From the NCBI GenBank assembly GCA_900540205.1, contig UQER01000017.1, forward strand, positions 1 to 64,000: DNA of 64,000 nucleotides, given 5' to 3'. The DNA comes from an uncultured Porphyromonadaceae bacterium. GTDB lineage: Bacteria; Bacteroidota; Bacteroidia; Bacteroidales; Muribaculaceae. The stretch's first letter is position 1; each line of letters opens with the position of its first letter. The notes beneath the pieces were generated by a model, which was given only the letters and a program-made list of their open reading frames with translations, did no database searches and was not told where the DNA came from. Positions 1 to 8,669 of the stretch are shown here, piece after piece. The position numbers were made by a program, and so were the translations under genes.

Positions 1-47
1 CAGTCTGTTCGCTACGCTTTACTCAAATTTGCTATTCCGTTAGGTGT

Positions 48-175
48 TTATTTTAATATTTGTCCGAGGAAAATTTTTAGAAGATTTTTCTCGATGAAAA
101 AGGAGTGTAGCGAGCTACACGACTGATGAAGAGAGAAAAAGATTCAAAAATTTTGCCGGAGAAATATTGAAATAA
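48..175. repeat. Long imperfect inverted repeat (hairpin element)
   Basis: Two arms of about 43-45 bp (48-92 and 133-175) are imperfect reverse complements, matching at most positions. The roughly 40-bp centre holds a second perfect palindrome, GTGTAGC-GA-GCTACAC (105-120). A transcript would fold into one long stem ending 60 bases before the lipoprotein gene. It resembles a REP/MITE-like non-coding repeat. It has no T-tract, so it is not a standard terminator. The family is not recognised. Confidence 0.7.
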
Positions 176-235
176 TCAGACCCGTTAGTATAAAATAATT
201 TTGAACAGTTACTTAAAATCACAGACACTGAAATT

Positions 236-2596
236 ATGAAACTCAAAATATCATCCGCCCTGGCAGCGCTGTTTCTCGCAGCCGCAACAGTGTCGCTGAC
301 GGCATGTTCGGACGACGACCTGTCGAAGAGCGCGCCCAACTACGACCCCAACTACAAGGGCACGGCCACTTTCGACCAGGAAGTGGACTATGAGACCGAC
401 GCCACACAGAAGGATCTGGAGGTGACATTTGCCTGCGATATGGACTGGACAGCACGCGTCTACGATGCTGCCGACACCGAAGGCAACGAGCTTACATGGG
501 CCTCGGTATCGCCCGAATCGGGCACAGCCGGCACCGACTGCAAAGTGATTGTGCACCTGCTGGAGAACCCCGACCACAACAACACCCGCGTGGTCACACT
601 CGAAATCCTCACCGAGAAAGGCAACCCGACCACAATCAAGATCGGTCAGGACCTCATGCCGATGGATCCCGCAACCATCCCCGACTACGACAAATACTAC
701 TGCCCCGGCGCATGGAACCCTCACTTCGAGAAGGGTCCCGAAAATCTGCTCCGCGGTGACAGCTACTATTCATGGACACGTTCGGCCCAGAGCGAGCACT
801 TCGTGGTGTTCTGGAGCATCGACTACGGCACAGAGCATCCCAACTCGCCCGAGACACCCGCCAACTGGCGCGTGGACATCGACGACCTGCTTGAAAAAGC
901 CGAGCACTTCTTCGATATGAATGTCAACAAGCTCGGCATGTCGACCATCGGCCAGGGCAAATCGGCTCTCGACAAGTACAAGATGCAGATTTATCTGATC
1001 GGTCAGGACGAATGGCTCGCCACAGGTTCCGGCTATGACAACGTGATCGGCGCACTGTGGGTAAATCCCTCCACCTGCCAGCCCGTCGGCTCCACAATCG
1101 CCCACGAAATCGGCCACTCGTTCCAGTACATGGTATATGCCGACAAGGTTTATCAGGGTGTAGCCGATAAGGACGGTGCCCTCCTCCCCTATGGCTTCCG
1201 CTACGGATTCGGTCAGGACGGGGAAGGCGGCAACGGCTTCTGGGAACAGTGCGCACAGTGGCAGGCTCATCAGGACTTCCCCGAAGAGCAGTTCGATCTG
1301 GGCAACTGGCCCGTATGGAACGCCAACCACCACCGCCACTTCCACCATCCGGCCTACCGCTACGCCTCCTACTTCCTCCAGACCTACTGGGTGAACAAGC
1401 ACGGCATCCCGGCCTACGGACGCATCTGGCAGGAATCGGAGTATCCCGAAGATGCCATCGAGGCATACACCCGCCTGTACTGCAACAACAACTGGGACCA
1501 GATGAAGGACGAGCTGTTCGACTACGCCCAGCACATGGCCACCTACGACATGGACGGCGTGCGCGAATATGCCGGCGGACATCAGGACATGTACCGCACG
1601 GACATGTATCTCGTTGACAACGGCTACTATCAGGTGGCCTACAGCAACTGCCCGGGCCATACCGGTTTCAACGTCATTCCCCTTATCGCCCCCGCTGCAG
1701 GCGGCACAGTGACTGTTGACTTCGAAGGTCTGCCCGACGGCGCACAGCTCGCCGCCAAGGACAAAGGTCAGGTATGCGATCCCGACGGCAACATCCAGTA
1801 CACCACAAAGACCTACAACAACACCGAATTCGGCGCCAACAATCAGGGCTGGATGTACGGTTTCGTGGCTCTGAGCGACAACGACACCCGCACCTACGGC
1901 CAGGCATCGAAGGACGCCAAAGGCACGCTGAGCTTCAACGTACCCGCAGGCACCAAGGAACTGTATCTGGTTGTGATGGGCGCTCCCACCGCCTACCAGC
2001 GTCTCCCCTGGAACCACGATTCGGCCAACAGCGACCACTCGGAAGGCTCCGACCCGCAGTTCCCCTACATGGTGAAATTCACCGGCACCGACCTGAAATA
2101 TTACGAAGAGGCTCCTGAATGCGTTTACGATGTTGTCGACGCCAACCACATGAACGTGACATTCGACCTCCGCGTTCCAGCATCGTCGGGCGACTGGGCT
2201 CTCACAGCCATTGACCTCGGCGAACCTCAGATGCTCCTGTTCTTCGGCCTCGGTTCTGCCGATGAAATGAACGCACTGTTCGTCGATGTGGCTCCCGGCG
2301 ACGAGGTTCGTCCCGCCGAAGGCACCATCGTTCTCGGTAACCTCGAGACAGACGGCTCATTCTGCTTCACCGGCTCGTCGAACAACGGATACTGGTGCAA
2401 CGCAGACGGCAACCGTGTGGCATGGGGCGGCGGACAGGTACTCTACACCGAACGCGACGGCCTGAGCATGACACTCGGACAGCTTGCCGGCTCATTCCAG
2501 GCCGGCGATACTCCGGTGCTCCGGCCTGCCGTGATCTACACAAAGAACGGCGAGACCTTCATCGCACAGTACACCATCACCTATCACTATTATTAA
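236..2596 (+). CDS. Secreted lipoprotein with HExxH metallopeptidase-like domain (DUF6055-like), BACON-like and DUF4859-like parts
   Basis: 786 aa. A lipoprotein signal ends in LTAC (Cys about residue 24), so the protein is probably anchored in the outer membrane. Residues about 40-138 form a BACON-like beta domain of the kind that binds mucin or carbohydrate in Bacteroidota surface proteins. The central region carries HEIGHSFQ, with H290, E291 and H294 as candidate zinc ligands and catalytic glutamate, inside a region resembling DUF6055. The C-terminal about 150 residues resemble DUF4859. The product is therefore likely a surface-exposed zinc protein acting on host glycoprotein or another polymer. 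Peptidase activity is inferred only from the motif. It stands alone before an HTCS gene 243 bp downstream, and its promoter region holds the hairpin repeat. Domain names are from recall of the families and not from a search. Confidence 0.75.
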   Translation: MKLKISSALAALFLAAATVSLTACSDDDLSKSAPNYDPNYKGTATFDQEVDYETDATQKDLEVTFACDMDWTARVYDAADTEGNELTWASVSPESGTAGTDCKVIVHLLENPDHNNTRVVTLEILTEKGNPTTIKIGQDLMPMDPATIPDYDKYYCPGAWNPHFEKGPENLLRGDSYYSWTRSAQSEHFVVFWSIDYGTEHPNSPETPANWRVDIDDLLEKAEHFFDMNVNKLGMSTIGQGKSALDKYKMQIYLIGQDEWLATGSGYDNVIGALWVNPSTCQPVGSTIAHEIGHSFQYMVYADKVYQGVADKDGALLPYGFRYGFGQDGEGGNGFWEQCAQWQAHQDFPEEQFDLGNWPVWNANHHRHFHHPAYRYASYFLQTYWVNKHGIPAYGRIWQESEYPEDAIEAYTRLYCNNNWDQMKDELFDYAQHMATYDMDGVREYAGGHQDMYRTDMYLVDNGYYQVAYSNCPGHTGFNVIPLIAPAAGGTVTVDFEGLPDGAQLAAKDKGQVCDPDGNIQYTTKTYNNTEFGANNQGWMYGFVALSDNDTRTYGQASKDAKGTLSFNVPAGTKELYLVVMGAPTAYQRLPWNHDSANSDHSEGSDPQFPYMVKFTGTDLKYYEEAPECVYDVVDANHMNVTFDLRVPASSGDWALTAIDLGEPQMLLFFGLGSADEMNALFVDVAPGDEVRPAEGTIVLGNLETDGSFCFTGSSNNGYWCNADGNRVAWGGGQVLYTERDGLSMTLGQLAGSFQAGDTPVLRPAVIYTKNGETFIAQYTITYHYY

Positions 2597-2662
2597 TGAG
2601 ACCAGTCCCATTAAACTGGACAGGCTATTTTGAGATAATTTAGTTCTTTTCCATACTCCAAT

Positions 2663-2698
2663 CACGACCCGACCCTGCCACGCGCGGGCCGGGTCGTG
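2663..2698 (+). terminator. Terminator-like hairpin after the HExxH lipoprotein gene
   Basis: CACGACCCG (2663-2671) pairs with CGGGTCGTG (2690-2698), giving a strong GC-rich stem 67 bases after the stop codon. It lacks a clear T-tract. Confidence 0.5.
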
Positions 2699-2753
2699 TG
2701 CAATACTCTGAACCCAGCATACCATGAAGCATGCATTTTATTGCATGGTTTCG

Positions 2754-2784
2754 TTTCAACTGACAGACTAAAATCGTAACTTTG
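2754..2784 (+). promoter_or_regulatory. Bacteroidota-type promoter for the HTCS gene
   Basis: A TTTC box (2754-2757) lies 19 bp before TAACTTTG (2777-2784), matching the TTTG-N19/20-TAnnTTTG consensus of Bacteroidota sigma factor. A short inverted repeat GGGGAT...ATCCCC (about 2786-2811) lies in the predicted leader. Confidence 0.55.
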
Positions 2785-2839
2785 TAGGGGATGCCGCACT
2801 TGGGGTATCCCCTGCGAATCTTTACCGCTACGCCTCACC

Positions 2840-5800
2840 ATGAAGACCTGTAACCGCATCACATACGCCATGCTGCATATCCTGTCGCTGATTTTGCTGG
2901 CGACAGCAATGTGCCACACAGCCGCAGGTGCAAACAAAATGCAGCCATGGTTCAGGCATTACACCACTTCGCACGGACTGCCCGCCAACTGTGTGCGTGA
3001 CATCTGTCAGGACGATGCCGGCTTTATATGGATGGCATCGGACGGCGGCCTGACGCGCTTCGACGGCAAAACATTCCGTTATTATCCCCTAACTTCACCC
3101 GGACCCAAAGCCGACGACCAGTTCGCACTGGAGCTGCTCAACAGCCACGGGCACCTGTATGTAGGCACTGATGCCTATCTCTACCGTTACGACGACAGCG
3201 CCGACCGCTTTGTGAACGTGCCGGTGACCGACAGCAACGGCAACGAGGTGAACGGGCTGATACGTTCCATCGGAATGGACGGGTCGGAAAACCTGTGGGT
3301 CTCCATACTTGGAAAGGGTGTGTTCAGGCTGAATCCCGACGGCACCACACCGGGATATTACTCATTCCCCGACCTGAATGTGTTCGCCGGAAACATCTAC
3401 GTTGACAGCCACGACCGCGTGTGGGTGAGCAACAACAGCGGCATAGGCGGCCTGTATGTCTACGACCCTGACACCGACCGTTTCAACGAATTCATAATCA
3501 CCACCGAGAACGGACGCCACATGGTGCACTCCATGGCCATGGCCGAGGATGCTGCCGGGAATTACTGGCTGGGCCTGTGGAACGGCTCACTGCTGCGCTT
3601 CGACGCCGCCACCGGTCAGGGACGCATTTTCAGCGGAACAGGTGCATACCACATCCATTCGCTGCTCACCGATAATCCCGACGAATTCCTCATAGGCTCG
3701 GACATGGGGCTCACCACATTCAATCCTCAGACTCTGGAAAGCACTACTTTCAAGCACGACGAGCTTAACCTGCAGTCGCTGTCCGACCAGTTTGTGCATC
3801 CGCTGATGCGCGACCGCGAGGGAGCGCTGTGGGTGGGAACGTTTTACGGCGGCGTAAACTATATGCCCCCGCAGATCAAGCCCTTCAACCGCTACCGCGC
3901 ATCGGCCTACCGCAACTCGGTGTGCGGTTCGCTTATCAACGCTTTCGCCGAAAGGCCCGACAGATCGGTGTACATCGGCGCGGAGGACGGCGGTGTAAGC
4001 CTGTTCCATCCCGACACACGCACGTTTGAACCGATATCAATCCCGACACAGAATTCCGGTCTGACACTCAACGTGCAGTCGCTGTGCCTCGACCGGAACA
4101 AACTATGGATAGGCACCTACGCCAACGGGCTCATCTGCCTTGACACAACCACAGGGAGAATCTCCCCTTACACTTCCGATCCAGACCACCCCGGCACACT
4201 GGATGACAACAGCGCATATGCCCTGTTTCTTGACAATGAGAACAACCTGTGGGTGGCTACAACAAACGGACTGAACCGCTACAACCGTGCCGACAACAAT
4301 TTTGAACGCATACGCACGCTGGGGGTTCGCACCGTGAGCATCACCGCCGACTCACAGGGAGCTTTGTGGCTCGCCACACACGGACGCGGGGTGTTCCGCT
4401 TCCATCCGCACAGCGATGTGTGGCGCAATTTCCGGCATGAACCGCAGCACCAGTCTTTGCCCCATGACCATGTCAACTGCATCACAATCGGCAGCGACGG
4501 CACCATATGGGCCGCAACCGAAGGCGGACTGAGCCGATTCAACCGAGCCACCGACAATTTCGAACCGGTGACACTCCCAAACAATGCCCCCACATCAATC
4601 GAAGGGATAGCCGAAGAAGGCGATCACCTGTGGCTTACCACCTCGTCCGGACTGCTCCGCTATAATCCCAAAGAGGGGTCGATGGAGCGTTTTGCCGAAG
4701 ACGACGGACTGGCCAACAACCAGTTCCTGCCTGCCGCCATAATGAAAAGTTCCGACGGTAGCCTGTACACAGGCACAATCAGCGGTTTCAACCATTTCCA
4801 TCCGGCCGCCATCCGTGCCAACACATTCGTGCCGCCGGTGAGATTCACGGCACTCGAAATAGCCAACAACCCGGTGGAAGTGGGCGCTCCGCAGCTGCCG
4901 GTGAGCCTCGGCAAGGGGGCCCAGATACGGCTCAGAGCGTCGGACCGTTCGTTCAGTGTATATTTTTCCGCTCTGAGTTATGCCAATCCCCGGGCTAACA
5001 ACTACCGTTACAAACTCGATGGCTTCGATAAGGACTGGATAGAAACCGGAAACGACAACAAGGCACAGTACACCAACCTCCCGGCAGGGCGCTACACACT
5101 GCGCGTGCAGGCCTCGAACAACGACGGGGTATGGAATCCCGAGGAGGCACAACTTGACATAATTGTATCTCCCCCGTGGTATCTGAGCTGGTGGATGGTG
5201 ATATTCTATGTGCTGCTGGCATGCGGGGCTGCCTACGGAGCCTACCGCATAGTGATACGCAACGCCCTGAAAGCCCGCGGACGCGAGATTGCGCGCCTCA
5301 AGGCCGACCGAGAGAAAGAGATGTTCAACGCCAAGCTCTCGTTCTTCACCATCATAGCGCATGAAATCCGCACCCCGGTGTCGCTGATTATCGGACCGCT
5401 CGAAAAGGTGATGTCGTCCAAGGAACCGATTCCCGACCCGGTGCGCCGCGATCTCGATGTAATCGACCGCAACGCCCACCGGCTGCTGTCGCTTGTGAAT
5501 CAGCTGCTCGACTTCAAGAAAGCCGAACAGGCCATCATAGCCCTTGACAAACGCCCCACCGAGATTGTAAAACAGGTGGAGGCCGTGGCCGCGAGGTTCC
5601 GCCCCTCCATCGAGCAGATGGGCGGCACACTGCAATGCAGCTACCCCACTGAATTCAAGGCCGACATAGACCCCGAGGCATTCAACAAGATGGTGAGCAA
5701 CGTGCTTAACAACGCGCGCAAGTACATGCGCAGCCAGATTACGCTCGACGTGACCAACGATGCCGCCAACGGCACATTCACCATAAAAGTAACCGACGAC

Positions 5801-6874
5801 GGCTGCGGCATATCCCCCGAATTCCAACAAAAGATTTTCAAGCCGTTCTATCAGATAGCCGCAGAGAAACCCGATGCCACACGCATTGGAACCGGCCTTG
5901 GGCTGAGCATCCTGAAAAACATTGTGGACGCCCACCATGGCACGATAAGCGTGGAGTCGGAACCGGATGTGTTCACAAGTTTCATCATAACGCTTCCGCT
6001 CACACAGCCCGATGCCGTGAAGGCCGACATTGCAGCCAGCCATGAAACAGCCCTGAGCGACCTCCCGCCAATGCACAAGCCGGAAGGAGCCAAACCGCGG
6101 CTGCTTGTGGTGGACGACAACGAGGACATGCTGCAGTTCCTGAAAAGTTCGTTTGAGGAGACCTATGATGTCGTCACGGCAACAAACGGCATGGAAGCGC
6201 TGTCGCTGCTTGAGAACCACCAGATATCGGCCATTGTCAGCGATCTCATGATGCCGAAGATGAACGGTGTGGAACTGTGTCGCGCAGTGCGTGGCAACCA
6301 GTCGTTCAGCCACATCCCCTTCATTCTCCTCACCGCAAAGACCGACAATTTCTCGAAAATCGAGGGGATGAACTGCGGCGCGGACTACTATGTGGAGAAA
6401 CCGTTCTCAACCCACTTCCTCGACGCATGCCTCACCAACCTGATGACGCGCCGCAAGCAGCTGGCACAGAAATTCTCGCAAGAGCCACTGGCTCCGCCGA
6501 CAGCCCTGGCTGCAACCCCTGTCGACGAGACCTTCATCACACGTCTCACCACAGCAATCGAGGATAATTTCTGCAATCCCAACCTCAATGTCGACTTCCT
6601 TGCCGAACAGATGCATATGAGCCGTTCAAGTCTGTATGCCAAAATCAAGACCCTGGCCAGCATGACACCGAACGAACTGATACAGATAACGCGCCTCAAA
6701 CGCGCCGCACGCATGCTGCGCGAGGAGCACTACATGGTGAGCGAGGTGGGCACACTTGTGGGCTTCAACTCATCGAGCTATTTCTCCAAATGCTTCAAGG
6801 CCCAGTTCGGAATGACTCCCGGCGAATTTGCCGGCCCGCACTCACCGGCAACCGACACGCAAACAAACCCCTAA
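2840..6874 (+). CDS. Hybrid two-component system sensor-regulator (HTCS)
   Basis: 1344 aa, the full length of the family. In order: signal peptide (about 1-30), two seven-bladed Reg_prop beta-propellers (about 31-690, with many LWVGT/IWAAT-type blades), a Y_Y_Y domain (about 700-775), one transmembrane helix (about 780-802), HisKA with the phospho-acceptor in FFTIIAHEIRTPVS (H841), a HATPase with GTGLGLSI, a receiver domain with LLVVDDNED and phospho-acceptor D1135, and a C-terminal AraC-type HTH_18 (about 1230-1335). Family members sense periplasmic oligosaccharides and directly activate glycan-utilisation genes. No SusC/SusD pair lies beside it. Its targets may be the lipoprotein before it, the membrane acyltransferase 6 bp after it, or a locus outside the window. 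The ligand cannot be read from the sequence. Confidence 0.95.
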   Translation: MKTCNRITYAMLHILSLILLATAMCHTAAGANKMQPWFRHYTTSHGLPANCVRDICQDDAGFIWMASDGGLTRFDGKTFRYYPLTSPGPKADDQFALELLNSHGHLYVGTDAYLYRYDDSADRFVNVPVTDSNGNEVNGLIRSIGMDGSENLWVSILGKGVFRLNPDGTTPGYYSFPDLNVFAGNIYVDSHDRVWVSNNSGIGGLYVYDPDTDRFNEFIITTENGRHMVHSMAMAEDAAGNYWLGLWNGSLLRFDAATGQGRIFSGTGAYHIHSLLTDNPDEFLIGSDMGLTTFNPQTLESTTFKHDELNLQSLSDQFVHPLMRDREGALWVGTFYGGVNYMPPQIKPFNRYRASAYRNSVCGSLINAFAERPDRSVYIGAEDGGVSLFHPDTRTFEPISIPTQNSGLTLNVQSLCLDRNKLWIGTYANGLICLDTTTGRISPYTSDPDHPGTLDDNSAYALFLDNENNLWVATTNGLNRYNRADNNFERIRTLGVRTVSITADSQGALWLATHGRGVFRFHPHSDVWRNFRHEPQHQSLPHDHVNCITIGSDGTIWAATEGGLSRFNRATDNFEPVTLPNNAPTSIEGIAEEGDHLWLTTSSGLLRYNPKEGSMERFAEDDGLANNQFLPAAIMKSSDGSLYTGTISGFNHFHPAAIRANTFVPPVRFTALEIANNPVEVGAPQLPVSLGKGAQIRLRASDRSFSVYFSALSYANPRANNYRYKLDGFDKDWIETGNDNKAQYTNLPAGRYTLRVQASNNDGVWNPEEAQLDIIVSPPWYLSWWMVIFYVLLACGAAYGAYRIVIRNALKARGREIARLKADREKEMFNAKLSFFTIIAHEIRTPVSLIIGPLEKVMSSKEPIPDPVRRDLDVIDRNAHRLLSLVNQLLDFKKAEQAIIALDKRPTEIVKQVEAVAARFRPSIEQMGGTLQCSYPTEFKADIDPEAFNKMVSNVLNNARKYMRSQITLDVTNDAANGTFTIKVTDDGCGISPEFQQKIFKPFYQIAAEKPDATRIGTGLGLSILKNIVDAHHGTISVESEPDVFTSFIITLPLTQPDAVKADIAASHETALSDLPPMHKPEGAKPRLLVVDDNEDMLQFLKSSFEETYDVVTATNGMEALSLLENHQISAIVSDLMMPKMNGVELCRAVRGNQSFSHIPFILLTAKTDNFSKIEGMNCGADYYVEKPFSTHFLDACLTNLMTRRKQLAQKFSQEPLAPPTALAATPVDETFITRLTTAIEDNFCNPNLNVDFLAEQMHMSRSSLYAKIKTLASMTPNELIQITRLKRAARMLREEHYMVSEVGTLVGFNSSSYFSKCFKAQFGMTPGEFAGPHSPATDTQTNP

Positions 6875-6880
6875 CGCAAT

Positions 6881-8077
6881 ATGTCAACTGCAACCAACAC
6901 TATCACCCCTGCAAAGAAAAAAAGTTCGAGAATTCTGGCCCTGGACATCATGCGCGGCATCACCATAGCCGGCATGATTCTGGTGAACAACTCGGGCGGC
7001 CCGGGCACATACGCGCCGCTTCAGCACGCCCAGTGGAACGGCCTGACACCTACGGACCTCGTGTTCCCCTTCTTCATGTTCATCATGGGAATATCAACCT
7101 ACATATCCCTGCGTAAATTCGAGTTCAAACCGTCGTGGCCGCTGATTGGAAAAATAGTGAAACGCACGGTACTGATTTTCCTGATAGGCATGTTCCTGGC
7201 GTGGCTGTCGATGTTCGTGAAAGGGATTGCTGTGGAGGGGCGCACCCTCATTGAAGCCACCCTCAGGTTCGGCGACATACGCATCCTCGGTGTGCTCCCC
7301 CGCCTGGCCATATGCTACGGCGCAGGATCCATCCTTGCCATCACCCTGCGACACAAATGGCTGCCGGTGACCATCGCGGCCATACTGATTCTCTACGGCA
7401 TAGCCCTCCTTGTTGGCAACGGTTATGCACCGGACGAAACCAGCATCCTCTCGCGCGCCGACCGTGCCGTGCTCACCGACGCGCATATGTACTACACCCA
7501 CATCGACCACGTCAAAATCCCCATCGACCCCGAAGGTGTGCTCAGCACCATCCCCTCCATAGCCCACGTTATGATAGGCTTCTGGTGCGGAATGTTGATG
7601 ATGGGCACCACCGACAACCGCGAACGCATCACCCAGCTTTTCATAGTCGGCACCATCCTGACCGTGTCCGGCTGGCTGCTGAGCTACGGGCTTCCTCTCA
7701 ACAAAAAAGTATGGTCACCCACCTTCGTGCTCACCACATGCGGCCTGGCGGCATCCACGCTTGGCCTGCTGATATGGATAATCGACATCAAAGGAAAAAA
7801 ACGCTGGAGCCGCTTCTTCGAGGTGTTCGGCGTCAACCCCCTCTTCCTCTATTCGGTGGCATGGGTGCTTGCCATATTCCTCGGCCTCAAATGCTTCCCC
7901 GATGCTGCAGCCCCCGATGGCGTCTACAGCATCAAGAGCTGGATCTACTACAACCTGCTCATGCCACTCACCGGCAACCAATCGCTGTCGGCCCTCATCT
8001 ACGCCCTGGCGTTCGTAGGCATCAACTGGCTCATCGGCCTCCCCCTCTACCACCGCAAAATCTACATCAAAATCTAA
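6881..8077 (+). CDS. NagX/HGSNAT-like membrane protein (DUF5009/COG4299 family)
   Basis: 398 aa with about ten hydrophobic helices. The N-terminal signature RILALDIMRGITIAGMILVN followed by LTPTDLVFPFFMFIMGIS is that of the heparan-alpha-glucosaminide N-acetyltransferase-like family, which moves acyl groups onto amino sugars across the membrane or acts in amino-sugar uptake (NagX). It starts 6 bp after the HTCS stop, so the two are probably co-transcribed. The pairing suggests amino-sugar-containing glycans, for example host glycans, as substrate; that is inference. The start ATG is followed by a Lys-rich stretch before the first helix. Confidence 0.8.
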   Translation: MSTATNTITPAKKKSSRILALDIMRGITIAGMILVNNSGGPGTYAPLQHAQWNGLTPTDLVFPFFMFIMGISTYISLRKFEFKPSWPLIGKIVKRTVLIFLIGMFLAWLSMFVKGIAVEGRTLIEATLRFGDIRILGVLPRLAICYGAGSILAITLRHKWLPVTIAAILILYGIALLVGNGYAPDETSILSRADRAVLTDAHMYYTHIDHVKIPIDPEGVLSTIPSIAHVMIGFWCGMLMMGTTDNRERITQLFIVGTILTVSGWLLSYGLPLNKKVWSPTFVLTTCGLAASTLGLLIWIIDIKGKKRWSRFFEVFGVNPLFLYSVAWVLAIFLGLKCFPDAAAPDGVYSIKSWIYYNLLMPLTGNQSLSALIYALAFVGINWLIGLPLYHRKIYIKI

Positions 8078-8322
8078 CCGGCTTAAAACCCAATTGATTA
8101 CATCACTGAATATATTTTTCCGCATTTGTATTATCATTTCTGATAAACGTGCATGAAAATTTTATTCAAAAAAATTGGCATAGAATTTGGTCAATTCAAA
8201 AAAACGTGATAACTTTGCACCTGCAAACGGAAAGGAAATGATGCAGAGAGATGCGTCAAAGGAAAGCGCAAATGCAGCGCGACGTTCAATTCCAATATTC
8301 GTTGGCACTCACACCAATCAAT
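8078..8322. other. Intergenic AT-rich gap before tRNA-Gln
   Basis: No convincing gene is seen. The gap contains the tRNA promoter described separately and a leader of about 100 bases. Confidence 0.5.
8186..8217 (+). promoter_or_regulatory. Promoter of tRNA-Gln
   Basis: TTTG (8186-8189), 20 bp, then TAACTTTG (8210-8217), an exact fit to the Bacteroidota promoter, about 105 bases upstream of the mature tRNA. Confidence 0.65.
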
Positions 8323-8393
8323 TGCCTTGTGGTGTAATGGTAGCACGTCGGATTCTGGTTCCGCCTGTGAGGGTTCGAATCCTTCCAAGGCAA
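8323..8393 (+). tRNA. tRNA-Gln(CUG)
   Basis: 71 nt. Acceptor stem TGCCTTG pairs with CAAGGCA (8386-8392), discriminator A8393. The D arm is GTGT-AATGGTA-GCAC. The anticodon loop TTCTGGT gives anticodon CTG. The T arm is GAGGG-TTCGAAT-CCTTC. The first anticodon-stem pair is a T-C mismatch. CCA is not encoded in full. The 3' end is the integration site of the mobile element. Confidence 0.93.
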
Positions 8394-8413
8394 CACAAAG
8401 AAAGAGCTAAGTC
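8380..8413. repeat. Left attachment repeat (attL)
   Basis: The first part, TCCTTCCAAGGCAACAC (8380-8396), includes the end of the tRNA T arm and acceptor stem. It continues with AAGAAAGAGCTAAGTC after one mismatched base. The same sequence recurs at 22810-22843. Confidence 0.92.
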
Positions 8414-8440
8414 GCTAAGATTTAGCTCTTTCTTTATTTT
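8401..8440 (+). terminator. Terminator of tRNA-Gln (element-derived copy)
   Basis: AAAGAGCTAA (8401-8410) pairs with TTAGCTCTTT (8422-8431), followed by a T-rich run. A sister hairpin with a different loop follows attR, so the attachment region includes the left arm of the terminator. Confidence 0.8.
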
Positions 8441-8472
8441 TACCTTGTCGCAAAATGTTAAAAATTGTAATT

Positions 8473-8492
8473 TTGATACAAATTTGATACAA
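8473..8492 (+). promoter_or_regulatory. Candidate integrase arm-type sites, left end
   Basis: TTGATACAA occurs twice in the same orientation, at 8473-8481 and 8484-8492 (11-bp period). A reverse copy GTATCAA lies at 8529-8535. The same pair with the same 11-bp period lies inside the right end. Tyrosine integrases commonly bind short direct arm repeats of this kind; binding here is inferred. Confidence 0.6.
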
Positions 8493-8669
8493 TTGTCCAT
8501 AATGTATGGTTTGTAGAGATTGATAATCGTATCAAAAAAAGATCTGCGAACTATCATTGGGTATCGCGTGTTTATGTTATCGAGTGCTAAAATTTAACAA
8601 AGATTCAACAAGGCTGTTTGAGTTTGATTGGCTCTCACCATTAATAACACTCTAACGTAACACCCGCAA

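Noticed and set aside
770..2149. Long open frame (459 codons) on the minus strand opposite the HExxH lipoprotein
   Set aside because: Val/Gly/His-rich shadow of a GC-rich gene, no family pattern; the plus strand shows a complete lipoprotein.
4595..6313. Long open frame (572 codons) on the minus strand inside the HTCS
   Set aside because: The plus strand holds the kinase and receiver motifs in a continuous frame; the antisense frame is a composition artefact.
8187..8516. 109-codon frame across the tRNA gene
   Set aside because: It reads through a well-formed tRNA-Gln and the attachment repeat.
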